Positions 1 to 3,794 of a stretch of 25,095 nucleotides of DNA are shown piece after piece. The stretch's first letter is position 1. Each line of letters starts with the position of its first letter. The stretch is taken from IMG/VR virus record IMGVR_UViG_3300027881_000069, positions 1-25,095 of that record, one strand, 5' to 3'. Below the pieces are notes generated by a model that saw nothing but the letters and a program-made list of their open reading frames with translations, was not told the origin of the DNA and did no database searches. The DNA comes from a virus. A program made the translations under genes and the position numbers.

Positions 1-10
1 AGAGCCCCCA

Positions 11-47
11 TATTATTTTTTTTAAAAATTGCCCCGATAATTTTTTT
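11..47. other. AT-rich segment next to the 22-bp repeat array
   Basis: The first 47 bases are almost only A and T apart from two short C runs. AAAAATT (24-30) and AATTTTT (39-45) form a 7-bp inverted repeat around an 8-base loop. The segment directly abuts the three inverted repeats at 46-107. It could be an easily melted element beside an iteron array, or the U-rich tail of a terminator for a gene to the left of the window, which cannot be seen. Confidence 0.35.
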
Positions 48-107
48 GTACGACACTATACAAGTTCTTGCACGACACTATACAACTATTTGTATGGGTA
101 ACTACAA
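46..107. repeat. Three 18-bp inverted repeats at an exact 22-bp period (operator or iteron array)
   Basis: Three copies of TTGTA-N8-TACAA lie at 46-63, 68-85 and 90-107; their starts are exactly 22 bp apart. Copies 1 and 2 also share the central CGACACTA. Copy 2 has TTGCA in its left arm, and copy 3 keeps both arms with a different centre. Perfect arms on an unrelated centre suggest that a dimeric protein contacts the arms. Spacing of about two helical turns puts successive sites on the same face of the DNA. It may be an operator array for a repressor or activator, since the promoter at 174-204 lies downstream, or iterons of a replication origin, since AT-rich DNA lies on the left. No binding protein gene is identifiable in the window. 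Confidence 0.75.
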
Positions 108-173
108 AGGGGACGGAACGTTGGTGTGTTGGGGCAGCTGGACGGCCGGTTCCCTTCGTCAACGTGGTAGGGG

Positions 174-204
174 TTGACAACCCCCAAAATCGTGATTATA
201 TACT
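174..204 (+). promoter_or_regulatory. Sigma70-like promoter P1
   Basis: A perfect TTGACA -35 box (174-179) is followed after 17 bp by TATATA (197-202); TATACT (199-204) is an alternative -10 box at 19 bp. The context GGGGTTGACAA, then CCCAAA, recurs at the second promoter (1246), so this looks like a phage promoter family read by the host housekeeping sigma factor. Transcription would begin near 209-211 and enter the hairpin at 218-255 ahead of the RyR gene. Confidence 0.7.
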
Positions 205-217
205 TTACAGAAAGAAC

Positions 218-255
218 TATCTGATAGAGAGACTCTAAGGAGTCTCTATAAGATA
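218..255 (+). promoter_or_regulatory. Leader hairpin directly after P1
   Basis: AGAGACTC (228-235) and GAGTCTCT (240-247) form a perfect 8-bp stem with a TAAG loop. Further pairing outside it (TA 225-226 with TA 249-250; TATCT 218-222 with AGATA 251-255) extends it to about 15 bp with small bulges. It sits only some 8 nt after the predicted transcription start. There is no U-tract of terminator quality, so a 5' stabilising or RNase III-type structure is as likely as an attenuator. Confidence 0.55.
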
Positions 256-271
256 TTATATTTTACTATTT

Positions 272-284
272 CCGGCCCGGCCGG
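272..284 (+). promoter_or_regulatory. GC hairpin touching the RBS of the RyR gene
   Basis: CCGGC (272-276) and GCCGG (280-284) pair across a 3-nt loop. The ribosome binding site AAAGGAG begins at 288, so the hairpin ends about 4 nt before it and could influence ribosome access. Confidence 0.4.
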
Positions 285-304
285 GAGAAAGGAGATTCAT
301 ATCG

Positions 305-535
305 ATGACGACGACTACAATATTTCAGTTCCTGCCCGACAGGGAGCTTGTTGCTGCCAGGATGCACGAGCAGTGGATGAAGCAGAAGCTTGCCCGAGGG
401 ATCACGTCACACAAACTTGAGTCCGGTGAGGAGTGCATGGTGCCGTACGACGAACTATCCGAAGCAGCCAAGGATCTTGACCGAGGCATGGTCAATGCTT
501 TTTACGAAGTCCTCGACGAGGTGTCCAATGAATAA
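305..535 (+). CDS. RyR (ryanodine-receptor repeat) domain protein
   Basis: A 76-residue protein that consists almost entirely of one RyR domain (Pfam RyR family). Seen in the sequence: HEQW at residues 21-24, VPYDEL at 46-51 and DLDR at 57-60, in the order and spacing of the family signature (His-x-x-Trp, then Val-Pro-Tyr-Asp/Trp-Glu-Leu, then Asp-Arg). In animal ryanodine receptors these repeats are cytoplasmic modules of the calcium channel; stand-alone bacterial and phage copies have no settled function. It has no signal peptide or membrane segment, so it should be cytoplasmic. AAAGGAG at 288-294 fixes the ATG start. It is the first gene after promoter P1, and the next gene overlaps it by 8 nt (ATGAATAA), suggesting translational coupling. 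Family assignment is fairly sure; the role is unknown. Confidence 0.8.
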   Translation: MTTTTIFQFLPDRELVAARMHEQWMKQKLARGITSHKLESGEECMVPYDELSEAAKDLDRGMVNAFYEVLDEVSNE

Positions 536-812
536 TATGATTAGGACCTACACCGATAGAGAGCTGCAGATGCTCTGTCGACAATGGGCTGAAACAGATT
601 ATGGAGGCAACAAGAAGTCTGAAAGACGGCTGTTGCCATTTACAGCTGAGGAGGCTTTCGAGCTGGCTTACACCCACCCGGCCGACTGGCACCAGTGGCT
701 ATCTAAACCGAGGATGTGGAAAGAACACCCGAAGATTGCTAACGAAATGCTCTATGATAAATGCCTCAGCTTTTCATATAACCCAGTTGACGAGGCCGGA
801 GGCCGGGGTTAG
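528..812 (+). CDS. Hypothetical protein, coupled to the RyR gene
   Basis: A 94-residue soluble protein that I do not recognise. The frame is open from further upstream, but the ATG at 528 is preferred because GAGGTG (518-523) lies 4-6 nt before it and because it overlaps the stop of the RyR gene in the typical coupled arrangement. A second ATG at 537 is possible. The protein is rich in aromatic and charged residues, with four Trp (one in the WHQW pair), a patch of basic residues around residue 30, and PADWHQWLSKP in the middle. It ends in a Gly-rich tail (EAGGRG) encoded by repeated GAGGCCGG-like bases that recur in the untranslated region that follows. It probably works with the RyR protein because they are co-translated, but this is inference from position only. 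Confidence 0.65.
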   Translation: MNNMIRTYTDRELQMLCRQWAETDYGGNKKSERRLLPFTAEEAFELAYTHPADWHQWLSKPRMWKEHPKIANEMLYDKCLSFSYNPVDEAGGRG

Positions 813-822
813 GGTAGAATTT

Positions 823-960
823 TTAGAGAGGGGGGCAGTCGTAGACTGGCCCAGAGAGGAATGCCGGGAACCCGGTTCCGAACGGTCGTTGCCGAGGCAA
901 GGCCGAGGTAACCTGGTTTTTGTTCGGGGCACCGTACCCGAATGAATACCAGCTCTCTAA
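823..960 (+). ncRNA. Candidate structured RNA (four hairpins closed by an 8-bp helix)
   Basis: No convincing protein gene covers 813-1088. TTAGAGAG (823-830) and CTCTCTAA (953-960) form a perfect 8-bp closing helix 122 nt apart. Inside lie, in order: CAGTC/GACTG (836-840/844-848) extended by GGG/CCC with one bulge; GGAAC/GTTCC (867-871/875-879); TTGC/GCAA (889-892/897-900) with a CGAG loop; and TTCGGG/CCCGAA (923-928/937-942) inside CTGGT/ACCAG (913-917/948-952). Together they make a closed multi-branch fold. It lies in the 3' part of the P1 transcript. I could not match it to a known class (not tRNA, tmRNA, T-box or hammerhead). Confidence 0.5.
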
Positions 961-982
961 CAATTCGTTAAGCCCTAACCAA

Positions 983-1039
983 GGAACGAGATAGCAGGAG
1001 GCCGAACCCTATGAGGAGGCCGGTGTGCTGTCGAGTTCC
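983..1039 (+). ncRNA. Second structured RNA element with a tandem G-A internal loop
   Basis: GGAAC (983-987) pairs with GTTCC (1035-1039). A symmetric GA/GA pair of positions (988-989, 1033-1034) follows, then GATAGCA (990-996) pairs with TGCTGTC (1026-1032; one G-U pair). The apical part contains two copies of GGAGGCC that can pair through GGCC (1000-1003/1018-1021). Tandem G-A mismatches flanked by Watson-Crick helices are typical of folded, protein-binding RNA. It may be part of one RNA with the 823-960 element, from which it is separated by 22 nt. Confidence 0.4.
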
Positions 1040-1088
1040 AGAGCCCGGGTCTCAACTACATAACTACACGGAGGACTGAAACATACTA

Positions 1089-1235
1089 ATGAGAATATAT
1101 CACCGTCGATTACGAAAATGTGAGATGGGAATTATAAGAAGAATCCGAAGCCATAGAAGATGGGCTATCTGGGAGTTTGGGTGCCGTGAACTTGGAATGC
1201 ACCCCCTGGAAGTGAACAGAAAACCCAGCTGTTAA
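1089..1235 (+). CDS. Possible Arg-rich micro-protein
   Basis: A 48-residue ORF starting at ATG 1089. Its first half is strikingly basic: Arg at residues 2, 6, 7, 9, 17, 18, 20, 23 and 24, Lys at 10 and His at 5 and 22. This resembles the arginine-rich RNA-binding helices of phage antiterminators, but there is no sequence proof of that function. GGAGGA (1070-1075) is the only candidate ribosome binding site and lies 13 nt before the ATG, longer than usual. The ORF ends 10 nt before the -35 box of promoter P2 and directly follows the structured RNA region, which is the position expected for an RNA-binding regulator. It may equally be a chance ORF. Confidence 0.35.
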   Translation: MRIYHRRLRKCEMGIIRRIRSHRRWAIWEFGCRELGMHPLEVNRKPSC

Positions 1236-1245
1236 ACACTGGGGG

Positions 1246-1278
1246 TTGACAAGTACCCAAATGATGCTTACATATAGT
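1246..1278 (+). promoter_or_regulatory. Sigma70-like promoter P2
   Basis: A perfect TTGACA (1246-1251) is preceded by GGGG and followed by AA...CCCAAAT, the same context as P1 at 174. After 17 bp comes TACATA (1269-1274), with the more AT-rich TATAGT (1273-1278) just beyond. The predicted start near 1281 lies inside the left arm of the hairpin at 1278-1303. P2 would drive the 121-aa gene and possibly the tRNA cluster. Confidence 0.6.
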
Positions 1279-1303
1279 ATAGAGGAGTCTATGCTCCCCT
1301 ATA
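1278..1303 (+). promoter_or_regulatory. 5'-terminal hairpin of the P2 transcript
   Basis: TATAGAGGAG (1278-1287) pairs with CTCCCCTATA (1294-1303): nine pairs, one A-C mismatch and a 6-nt loop. With P2 as placed, the RNA would begin within the left arm, giving a message whose very 5' end is base-paired. That is the usual arrangement for protection against 5'-dependent decay. Confidence 0.45.
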
Positions 1304-1316
1304 ATATAAACTTTGA

Positions 1317-1377
1317 ACCCCGGTGCAAATGTAATTGACGAGAGTGCCAACACGGTTAAATCTGTAACAGCCGGGGT
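1317..1377 (+). promoter_or_regulatory. Structured leader before the 121-aa gene
   Basis: ACCCCGG (1317-1323) and CCGGGGT (1371-1377) form a perfect 7-bp helix enclosing 47 nt, which include a small GTTA/TAAC hairpin near the 3' side. The helix ends 13 nt before the AAAGGAG ribosome binding site (1391-1397). No known riboswitch consensus is recognised. Confidence 0.4.
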
Positions 1378-1406
1378 AAAATATCTTTTAAAAGGAGATC
1401 ACCACG

Positions 1407-1772
1407 ATGATTCATGTACCTAAAATTTCAACGGCCCAGATCCTGGCCGGAACATTAACAGTAACTTTCGACCTTACCGAATGGTCCGGGGACAACACTC
1501 CCGGCACGGTCTATCCGGAAAATATCGTCGTGTACTCCACGATCTCTGCCATGTCTGGTTCCGAGACCCTGGACTTTTACGGCAAGGCACCTGGCATGGA
1601 TGACTATGCAGCCACGGTACTGACCACCCAGATCGACGTAAAAGCTGCTGAATCGACCGTCGTTCGGACGATGCTCAAGGCTGCCGACGTGGGTCCTCTG
1701 TCTGACCTGAAGCTGATAGCCACCAATATAGCAGCTGCCGAAACGATTGACTTTGTGATTCTAAGTTGGTAG
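1407..1772 (+). CDS. Hypothetical protein, possible virion component
   Basis: A 121-residue protein with no signal peptide or membrane helix and a composition (Thr, Val, Ala, Ile alternating) that suggests a beta-sandwich, as in small phage decoration or fibre proteins. The start is well fixed: AAAGGAG at 1391-1397 with a 9-nt spacer. It has its own promoter (P2) and a structured leader, and it is separated from the main structural block by the tRNA cluster. I do not recognise the family. A virion or decoration role is inferred only from composition and from resemblance in style to other structural proteins in this window. Confidence 0.75.
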   Translation: MIHVPKISTAQILAGTLTVTFDLTEWSGDNTPGTVYPENIVVYSTISAMSGSETLDFYGKAPGMDDYAATVLTTQIDVKAAESTVVRTMLKAADVGPLSDLKLIATNIAAAETIDFVILSW

Positions 1773-1831
1773 GCAACGGTGCATTTGCCCACCTCGACCC
1801 ATCATCGACAAAGGTATATCAATCAACAGTC

Positions 1832-1993
1832 ATGTACGGTTTTGAGACTGAAGATCACTGCTTCTACTGCAAGGTACGAAATGGGTACCTTATACAAACC
1901 CCCGGCTTCGTGCCGTGGGCCAGAGGCCAGCACATCGACACTCTCAAAAACCTGAACATAAAAGCACACCCTCTCTGGTTAATTTCATCCTGA
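1832..1993 (+). CDS. Doubtful micro-ORF with a Cys pair
   Basis: ATG at 1832 gives a 53-residue peptide containing HCFYC (a CxxC-like pair near residue 10) and a Trp/Pro-rich segment (PGFVPWARGQ). The frame is open further upstream to a TTG at 1766 that overlaps the end of the previous gene, but neither start has a clear ribosome binding site. The composition looks protein-like rather than random, so it may be a small gene or the remnant of a larger one. No function can be assigned. Confidence 0.3.
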   Translation: MYGFETEDHCFYCKVRNGYLIQTPGFVPWARGQHIDTLKNLNIKAHPLWLISS

Positions 1994-2090
1994 CGACCCT
2001 ATTTAATTCAGGCTCTGCTATTGGATTGTCCTACTCAATAATAGGTTATGAGTAACGTGACAGCCGACCATTGTGAGGGTGGGCAATTTC

Positions 2091-2166
2091 GGGCTGGTAG
2101 CTCTAACGGGAGAGCAGGACCCTTGCACGGTCAAGGTTCTCGGTTCGAATCCGAGTCGGTCCACCA
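2091..2166 (+). tRNA. tRNA-Ala (anticodon TGC)
   Basis: The acceptor stem GGGCTGG/TCGGTCC contains the G3-U70 pair that is the identity element for alanine. The D-arm is GCTC/GAGC, the anticodon loop CTTGCAC (2122-2128) carries TGC at 2124-2126, the variable loop has 5 nt, and the T-arm is CTCGG/CCGAG with loop TTCGAAT. A73 and an encoded CCA (2164-2166) follow. The outermost anticodon-stem pair (2117/2133) is G-A. U33 is normal. Confidence 0.92.
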
Positions 2167-2291
2167 ACGTACAGGGTAGCTCCCTGGAACACAGGATACC
2201 CTCGGGTGAACCTGTCAAAAAAATACCCGACCATTTTCCCTGCCGTGGAGTCGGCTCAAAGATCTCGGTGACCCGGGACAGGGATGACACT
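2167..2291 (+). other. Structured spacer between tRNA-Ala and tRNA-His
   Basis: No tRNA or ORF is convincing here. Several small helices can be seen: CAGGG/CCCTG near 2172-2186, an ACC/GGT hairpin nested in CAGG/CCTG near 2192-2215, and CCGAC/GTCGG spanning about 2227-2254. It may be a precursor spacer cleaved during tRNA maturation or a small RNA; I cannot tell which. Confidence 0.3.
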
Positions 2292-2369
2292 GTGGCCGTA
2301 ACTTCAAGAGGATAGATGATCCGGCTGTGAACCGGATAGATGTCGGTTCGAGTCCGACCGGTCACCCCA
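2292..2369 (+). tRNA. tRNA-His (anticodon GTG)
   Basis: The acceptor stem GTGGCCG/CGGTCAC is fully paired with one G-U. The anticodon loop CTGTGAA carries GTG at 2327-2329 and the anticodon stem is TCCGG/CCGGA. The T-arm is GTCGG/CCGAC with loop TTCGAGT. C73, typical of histidine tRNA, and encoded CCA (2367-2369) follow. Two oddities: the base at -1 is T, not the expected G-1, and the D-stem (2301-2304 against 2314-2319) is poorly paired. U33 is normal. Confidence 0.85.
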
Positions 2370-2524
2370 TTTTTTATATTAGGCAGGAGGCTGAAAGATA
2401 CCTCAGAAAGCACAGGCAACCGGTCAATGTTGTGTTAGTAGGAAAGGCCTCATCCCATCTTCAGGAAGCTGGCAATCCGTTGAGTACGGCTAACTCGAAG
2501 CCCGAAAATCAAAACCAGTACCTT
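2370..2524 (+). other. Spacer between tRNA-His and tRNA-Thr
   Basis: 155 nt without a convincing gene. The start is T-rich (after 2370), and a hairpin TTGAGT/ACTCGA lies around 2490-2508, with GAGG/CCTC near 2386-2403. No T-arm consensus is present, so no intact sixth tRNA is present here. Confidence 0.3.
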
Positions 2525-2601
2525 GCCGTCTTAGCTCAGTTGGCCAGAGCAGTTGCCTTGTAAGCATCAGGTCCTCGGTTCGAATCCGAGAGATGGCTCC
2601 A
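2525..2601 (+). tRNA. tRNA-Thr (anticodon TGT)
   Basis: Acceptor GCCGTCT/AGATGGC, D-arm GCTC/GAGC, anticodon loop CTTGTAA with TGT at 2559-2561, and T-arm CTCGG/CCGAG with loop TTCGAAT. T73 and encoded CCA (2599-2601) follow. The anticodon stem GTTGC/GCATC has one T-T mismatch. U33 is normal. It ends only 3 nt before tRNA-Ile, so these are processed from one transcript. Confidence 0.93.
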
Positions 2602-2604
2602 TTT

Positions 2605-2680
2605 ACCAGGATAGCTCAGCTGGTAGAGCACTCGACCGATAATCGAGAGGTCCCTGGTTCGAGCCCAGGTCTTGGTACCA
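2605..2680 (+). tRNA. tRNA-Ile (anticodon GAT) with C33
   Basis: Acceptor ACCAGGA/TCTTGGT, D-arm GCTC/GAGC with loop AGCTGGTA, perfect anticodon stem CTCGA/TCGAG, variable loop AGGTC, and T-arm CCTGG/CCAGG with loop TTCGAGC. A73 and encoded CCA (2678-2680) follow. The anticodon loop reads CCGATAA, so GAT is at 2638-2640 but position 33 (2637) is C where U is nearly universal. All other positions look functional. Confidence 0.93.
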
Positions 2681-2681
2681 C

Positions 2682-2757
2682 GGGTCATTAGCTCTAATGG
2701 TAGAGCAACGGGCCGTTAACCCGTAGGTTCTTGGTTCGAATCCAAGATGGCCCTCCA
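2682..2757 (+). tRNA. tRNA-Asn (anticodon GTT) with C33
   Basis: Acceptor GGGTCAT/ATGGCCC, D-arm GCTC/GAGC, perfect anticodon stem ACGGG/CCCGT, variable loop AGGTT, T-arm CTTGG/CCAAG with loop TTCGAAT, and encoded CCA (2755-2757). The anticodon GTT is at 2715-2717. The loop reads CCGTTAA, so position 33 (2714) is C, as in the neighbouring tRNA-Ile. The discriminator base is T, whereas bacterial tRNA-Asn usually has G. It lies 1 nt after tRNA-Ile. Confidence 0.93.
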
Positions 2758-2791
2758 AAAGTAAATAAAAATATGAAAGGGGAATATTCAC

Positions 2792-3184
2792 ATGTTTAAG
2801 AAAATTTTAATAACACTTTGTCTGTTAGCTTTTCTTGGTTGTGCAACCATGCCGACCACACCGACTATTAAGGAAGTTGTCAAAGAGGAAGTCCCTGCAT
2901 GGATCACCCACCTGTCCACCCGGCCGGGTATATCCATTGTAGATTATAGGGATGATGGTGTTACATTGTGGTTGTGGATAGACAATTTCAAGATGCCGGA
3001 TCAGTGTGACTACGTTGTCGTACTGGGCTATACAGGAGGCACAAATGCACAAACTGGTCTACCTACGGTTCGTGTGTTAACCGTGTACAACAAGCAAATG
3101 TCCCCGACTCCCTGTGAGGTGTCCTACTACAAATACGAGGAGTACCTGTCCGAGATGAAAAAATCGGGTGCCTATAATGAGTAA
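2792..3184 (+). CDS. Phage-encoded lipoprotein
   Basis: A 130-residue protein with a classic lipoprotein signal: KK at residues 3-4, a hydrophobic core to about residue 15, and a lipobox ending FLGC with the lipidated Cys at 17. Residue 18 is Ala, not Asp, so transport to the outer membrane is expected. The mature part is a small, probably beta-rich periplasmic domain with two Cys that could form a disulfide. A GGGGA ribosome binding site lies 9 nt before the ATG. The next gene overlaps its stop by 8 nt. Phage lipoproteins of this kind are often involved in superinfection exclusion or envelope modification; that role is inference. It is longer than, and lacks the Pro-rich character of, an Rz1-type spanin. 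Confidence 0.8.
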   Translation: MFKKILITLCLLAFLGCATMPTTPTIKEVVKEEVPAWITHLSTRPGISIVDYRDDGVTLWLWIDNFKMPDQCDYVVVLGYTGGTNAQTGLPTVRVLTVYNKQMSPTPCEVSYYKYEEYLSEMKKSGAYNE

Positions 3185-3503
3185 CAAAGACACCATGAGC
3201 AAGGCAGCTGTGGCCACCGGCCAAGGCAGTATCATTCGATTGCAGGAACTTATTTCTGCCAAGCTGGATAGCATAACGGAATCCATTTATGATTTGGAAG
3301 GTAAGGTTGCCACCCTGGTGGATGATCACAACAATTTACTCAACCGTGTGGTTAAACTGGAGGAGTGCCAATGCAAAACAAATGGAGAGGCCGAGTTATC
3401 ATCAAATGCCGAGGGCCTCGGAACGGAGCCCGGGCCAGGTTGGAAGACAAAGCCGTCGAAAAAAGCTCCTAAGAAAGCACCGAAAAAAGATGAGGCTATA
3501 TAA
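3177..3503 (+). CDS. Coiled-coil protein with Lys-rich tail
   Basis: A 108-residue protein. The ATG at 3177 overlaps the lipoprotein stop (ATGAGTAA), the arrangement used by other coupled genes here; a GTG at 3168 would add three residues. Residues 15-63 form a predicted helical heptad region (SIIRLQELISAKLDSITESI and following), then a linker. The last 20 residues are lysine, proline and alanine repeats (KKAPKKAPKK) that could bind nucleic acid or acidic surfaces. It has no Cys-based metal site apart from a CQC pair near residue 65. Function unknown; a structural or assembly role is only a guess. Confidence 0.65.
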   Translation: MSNKDTMSKAAVATGQGSIIRLQELISAKLDSITESIYDLEGKVATLVDDHNNLLNRVVKLEECQCKTNGEAELSSNAEGLGTEPGPGWKTKPSKKAPKKAPKKDEAI

Positions 3504-3705
3504 GTGTCTGAAGTGTAAGGCAACGTTCCAACATCCGTTGAAGCAGTTTCGATGCCTTGACTTTAAATGCTTATCAACTCGAATTAAAAATATAACCCCC
3601 GTGCACAAGCTGCCGGGGGTATCGACGTTTACAGAAGGAGATCAAGGATTATGTCCGAAGAAACGAAAGCCGGGGCTATCGATGACGATGCCAAGAAACG
3701 GCTAA
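3490..3705 (+). CDS. Small zinc-ribbon protein
   Basis: A 71-residue ORF whose ATG overlaps the end of the previous gene. The N-terminal part has CLKC at residues 6-9 and a second Cys pair, C22 and C27, spaced as in a small zinc ribbon, with basic residues between. The Cys pairs and basic loop make a nucleic-acid-binding role plausible. There is no good ribosome binding site, so it would depend on coupling. The C-terminal third overlaps the next ORF in another frame and contains the hairpin at 3595-3620, so the true protein may be shorter in evolutionary terms. Moderately confident that the N-terminal half is coding. Confidence 0.45.
   Translation: MRLYKCLKCKATFQHPLKQFRCLDFKCLSTRIKNITPVHKLPGVSTFTEGDQGLCPKKRKPGLSMTMPRNG
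3595..3620 (+). promoter_or_regulatory. GC-rich hairpin upstream of the 47-aa ORF
   Basis: ACCCCCG (3595-3601) pairs perfectly with CGGGGGT (3614-3620), extended by GCA/TGC inside the loop. It ends about 11 nt before the AGAAGGAG ribosome binding site of the ORF at 3651. No U-tract follows. Confidence 0.5.
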
Positions 3706-3794
3706 AAGAACGGAAGAAAAAAACACAGGATGCCCTGGATGCCATATTCAAGGACAACACCTCAGGCAGGTACAGTGGCCCAACCGACAAGTAA
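3651..3794 (+). CDS. Small basic/acidic helical protein (47 aa)
   Basis: ATG 3651 follows a strong AGAAGGAG ribosome binding site, so this is one of the better-supported starts in the area despite the short length. The peptide begins acidic, then carries a run of basic residues (KKRLKERKKK) and a predicted amphipathic helix. It overlaps the 3' end of the zinc-ribbon ORF and the 5' end of the small-terminase-like ORF, both in the +1 frame relative to it. An A7 run at 3717-3723 lies in the overlap. It may be an independent small protein, or its frame may be joined to the next ORF by a +1 shift; the sequence alone does not decide. Confidence 0.55.
   Translation: MSEETKAGAIDDDAKKRLKERKKKTQDALDAIFKDNTSGRYSGPTDK

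Noticed and set aside
46-107. CRISPR array
   Set aside because: The units are only 18 bp with 4-bp gaps and internal symmetry, so there are no spacers of CRISPR size.
390-527. Upstream extension of the second gene from ATG 390
   Set aside because: It would overlap almost the whole RyR gene in another frame without an RBS. ATG 528 has GAGG and the usual coupled overlap.
1060-1110. Hammerhead-like ribozyme (GAAAC and ATGAGA present)
   Set aside because: The conserved CUGAUGA-stem-GAAAC order and flanking helices are not present.
2021-2050. Dedicated tRNA-cluster promoter with TTGGAT
   Set aside because: No acceptable -10 box lies at 16-18 bp, so I do not call a promoter here; P2 readthrough is simpler.
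2011-2070. Possible sixth tRNA ending in ACCA before tRNA-Ala
   Set aside because: The bases before CCA (ACAGCCG) have no matching 5' acceptor strand and there is no T-arm, so it is not a tRNA.
2018-2419. Minus-strand ORF of 133 aa and a second one at 2603-2791, both containing GFEPRT
   Set aside because: The GFEPRT peptide is the antisense translation of the tRNA T-arm (GGTTCGAATCC). These ORFs lie on top of the tRNA genes and are a known annotation artefact.
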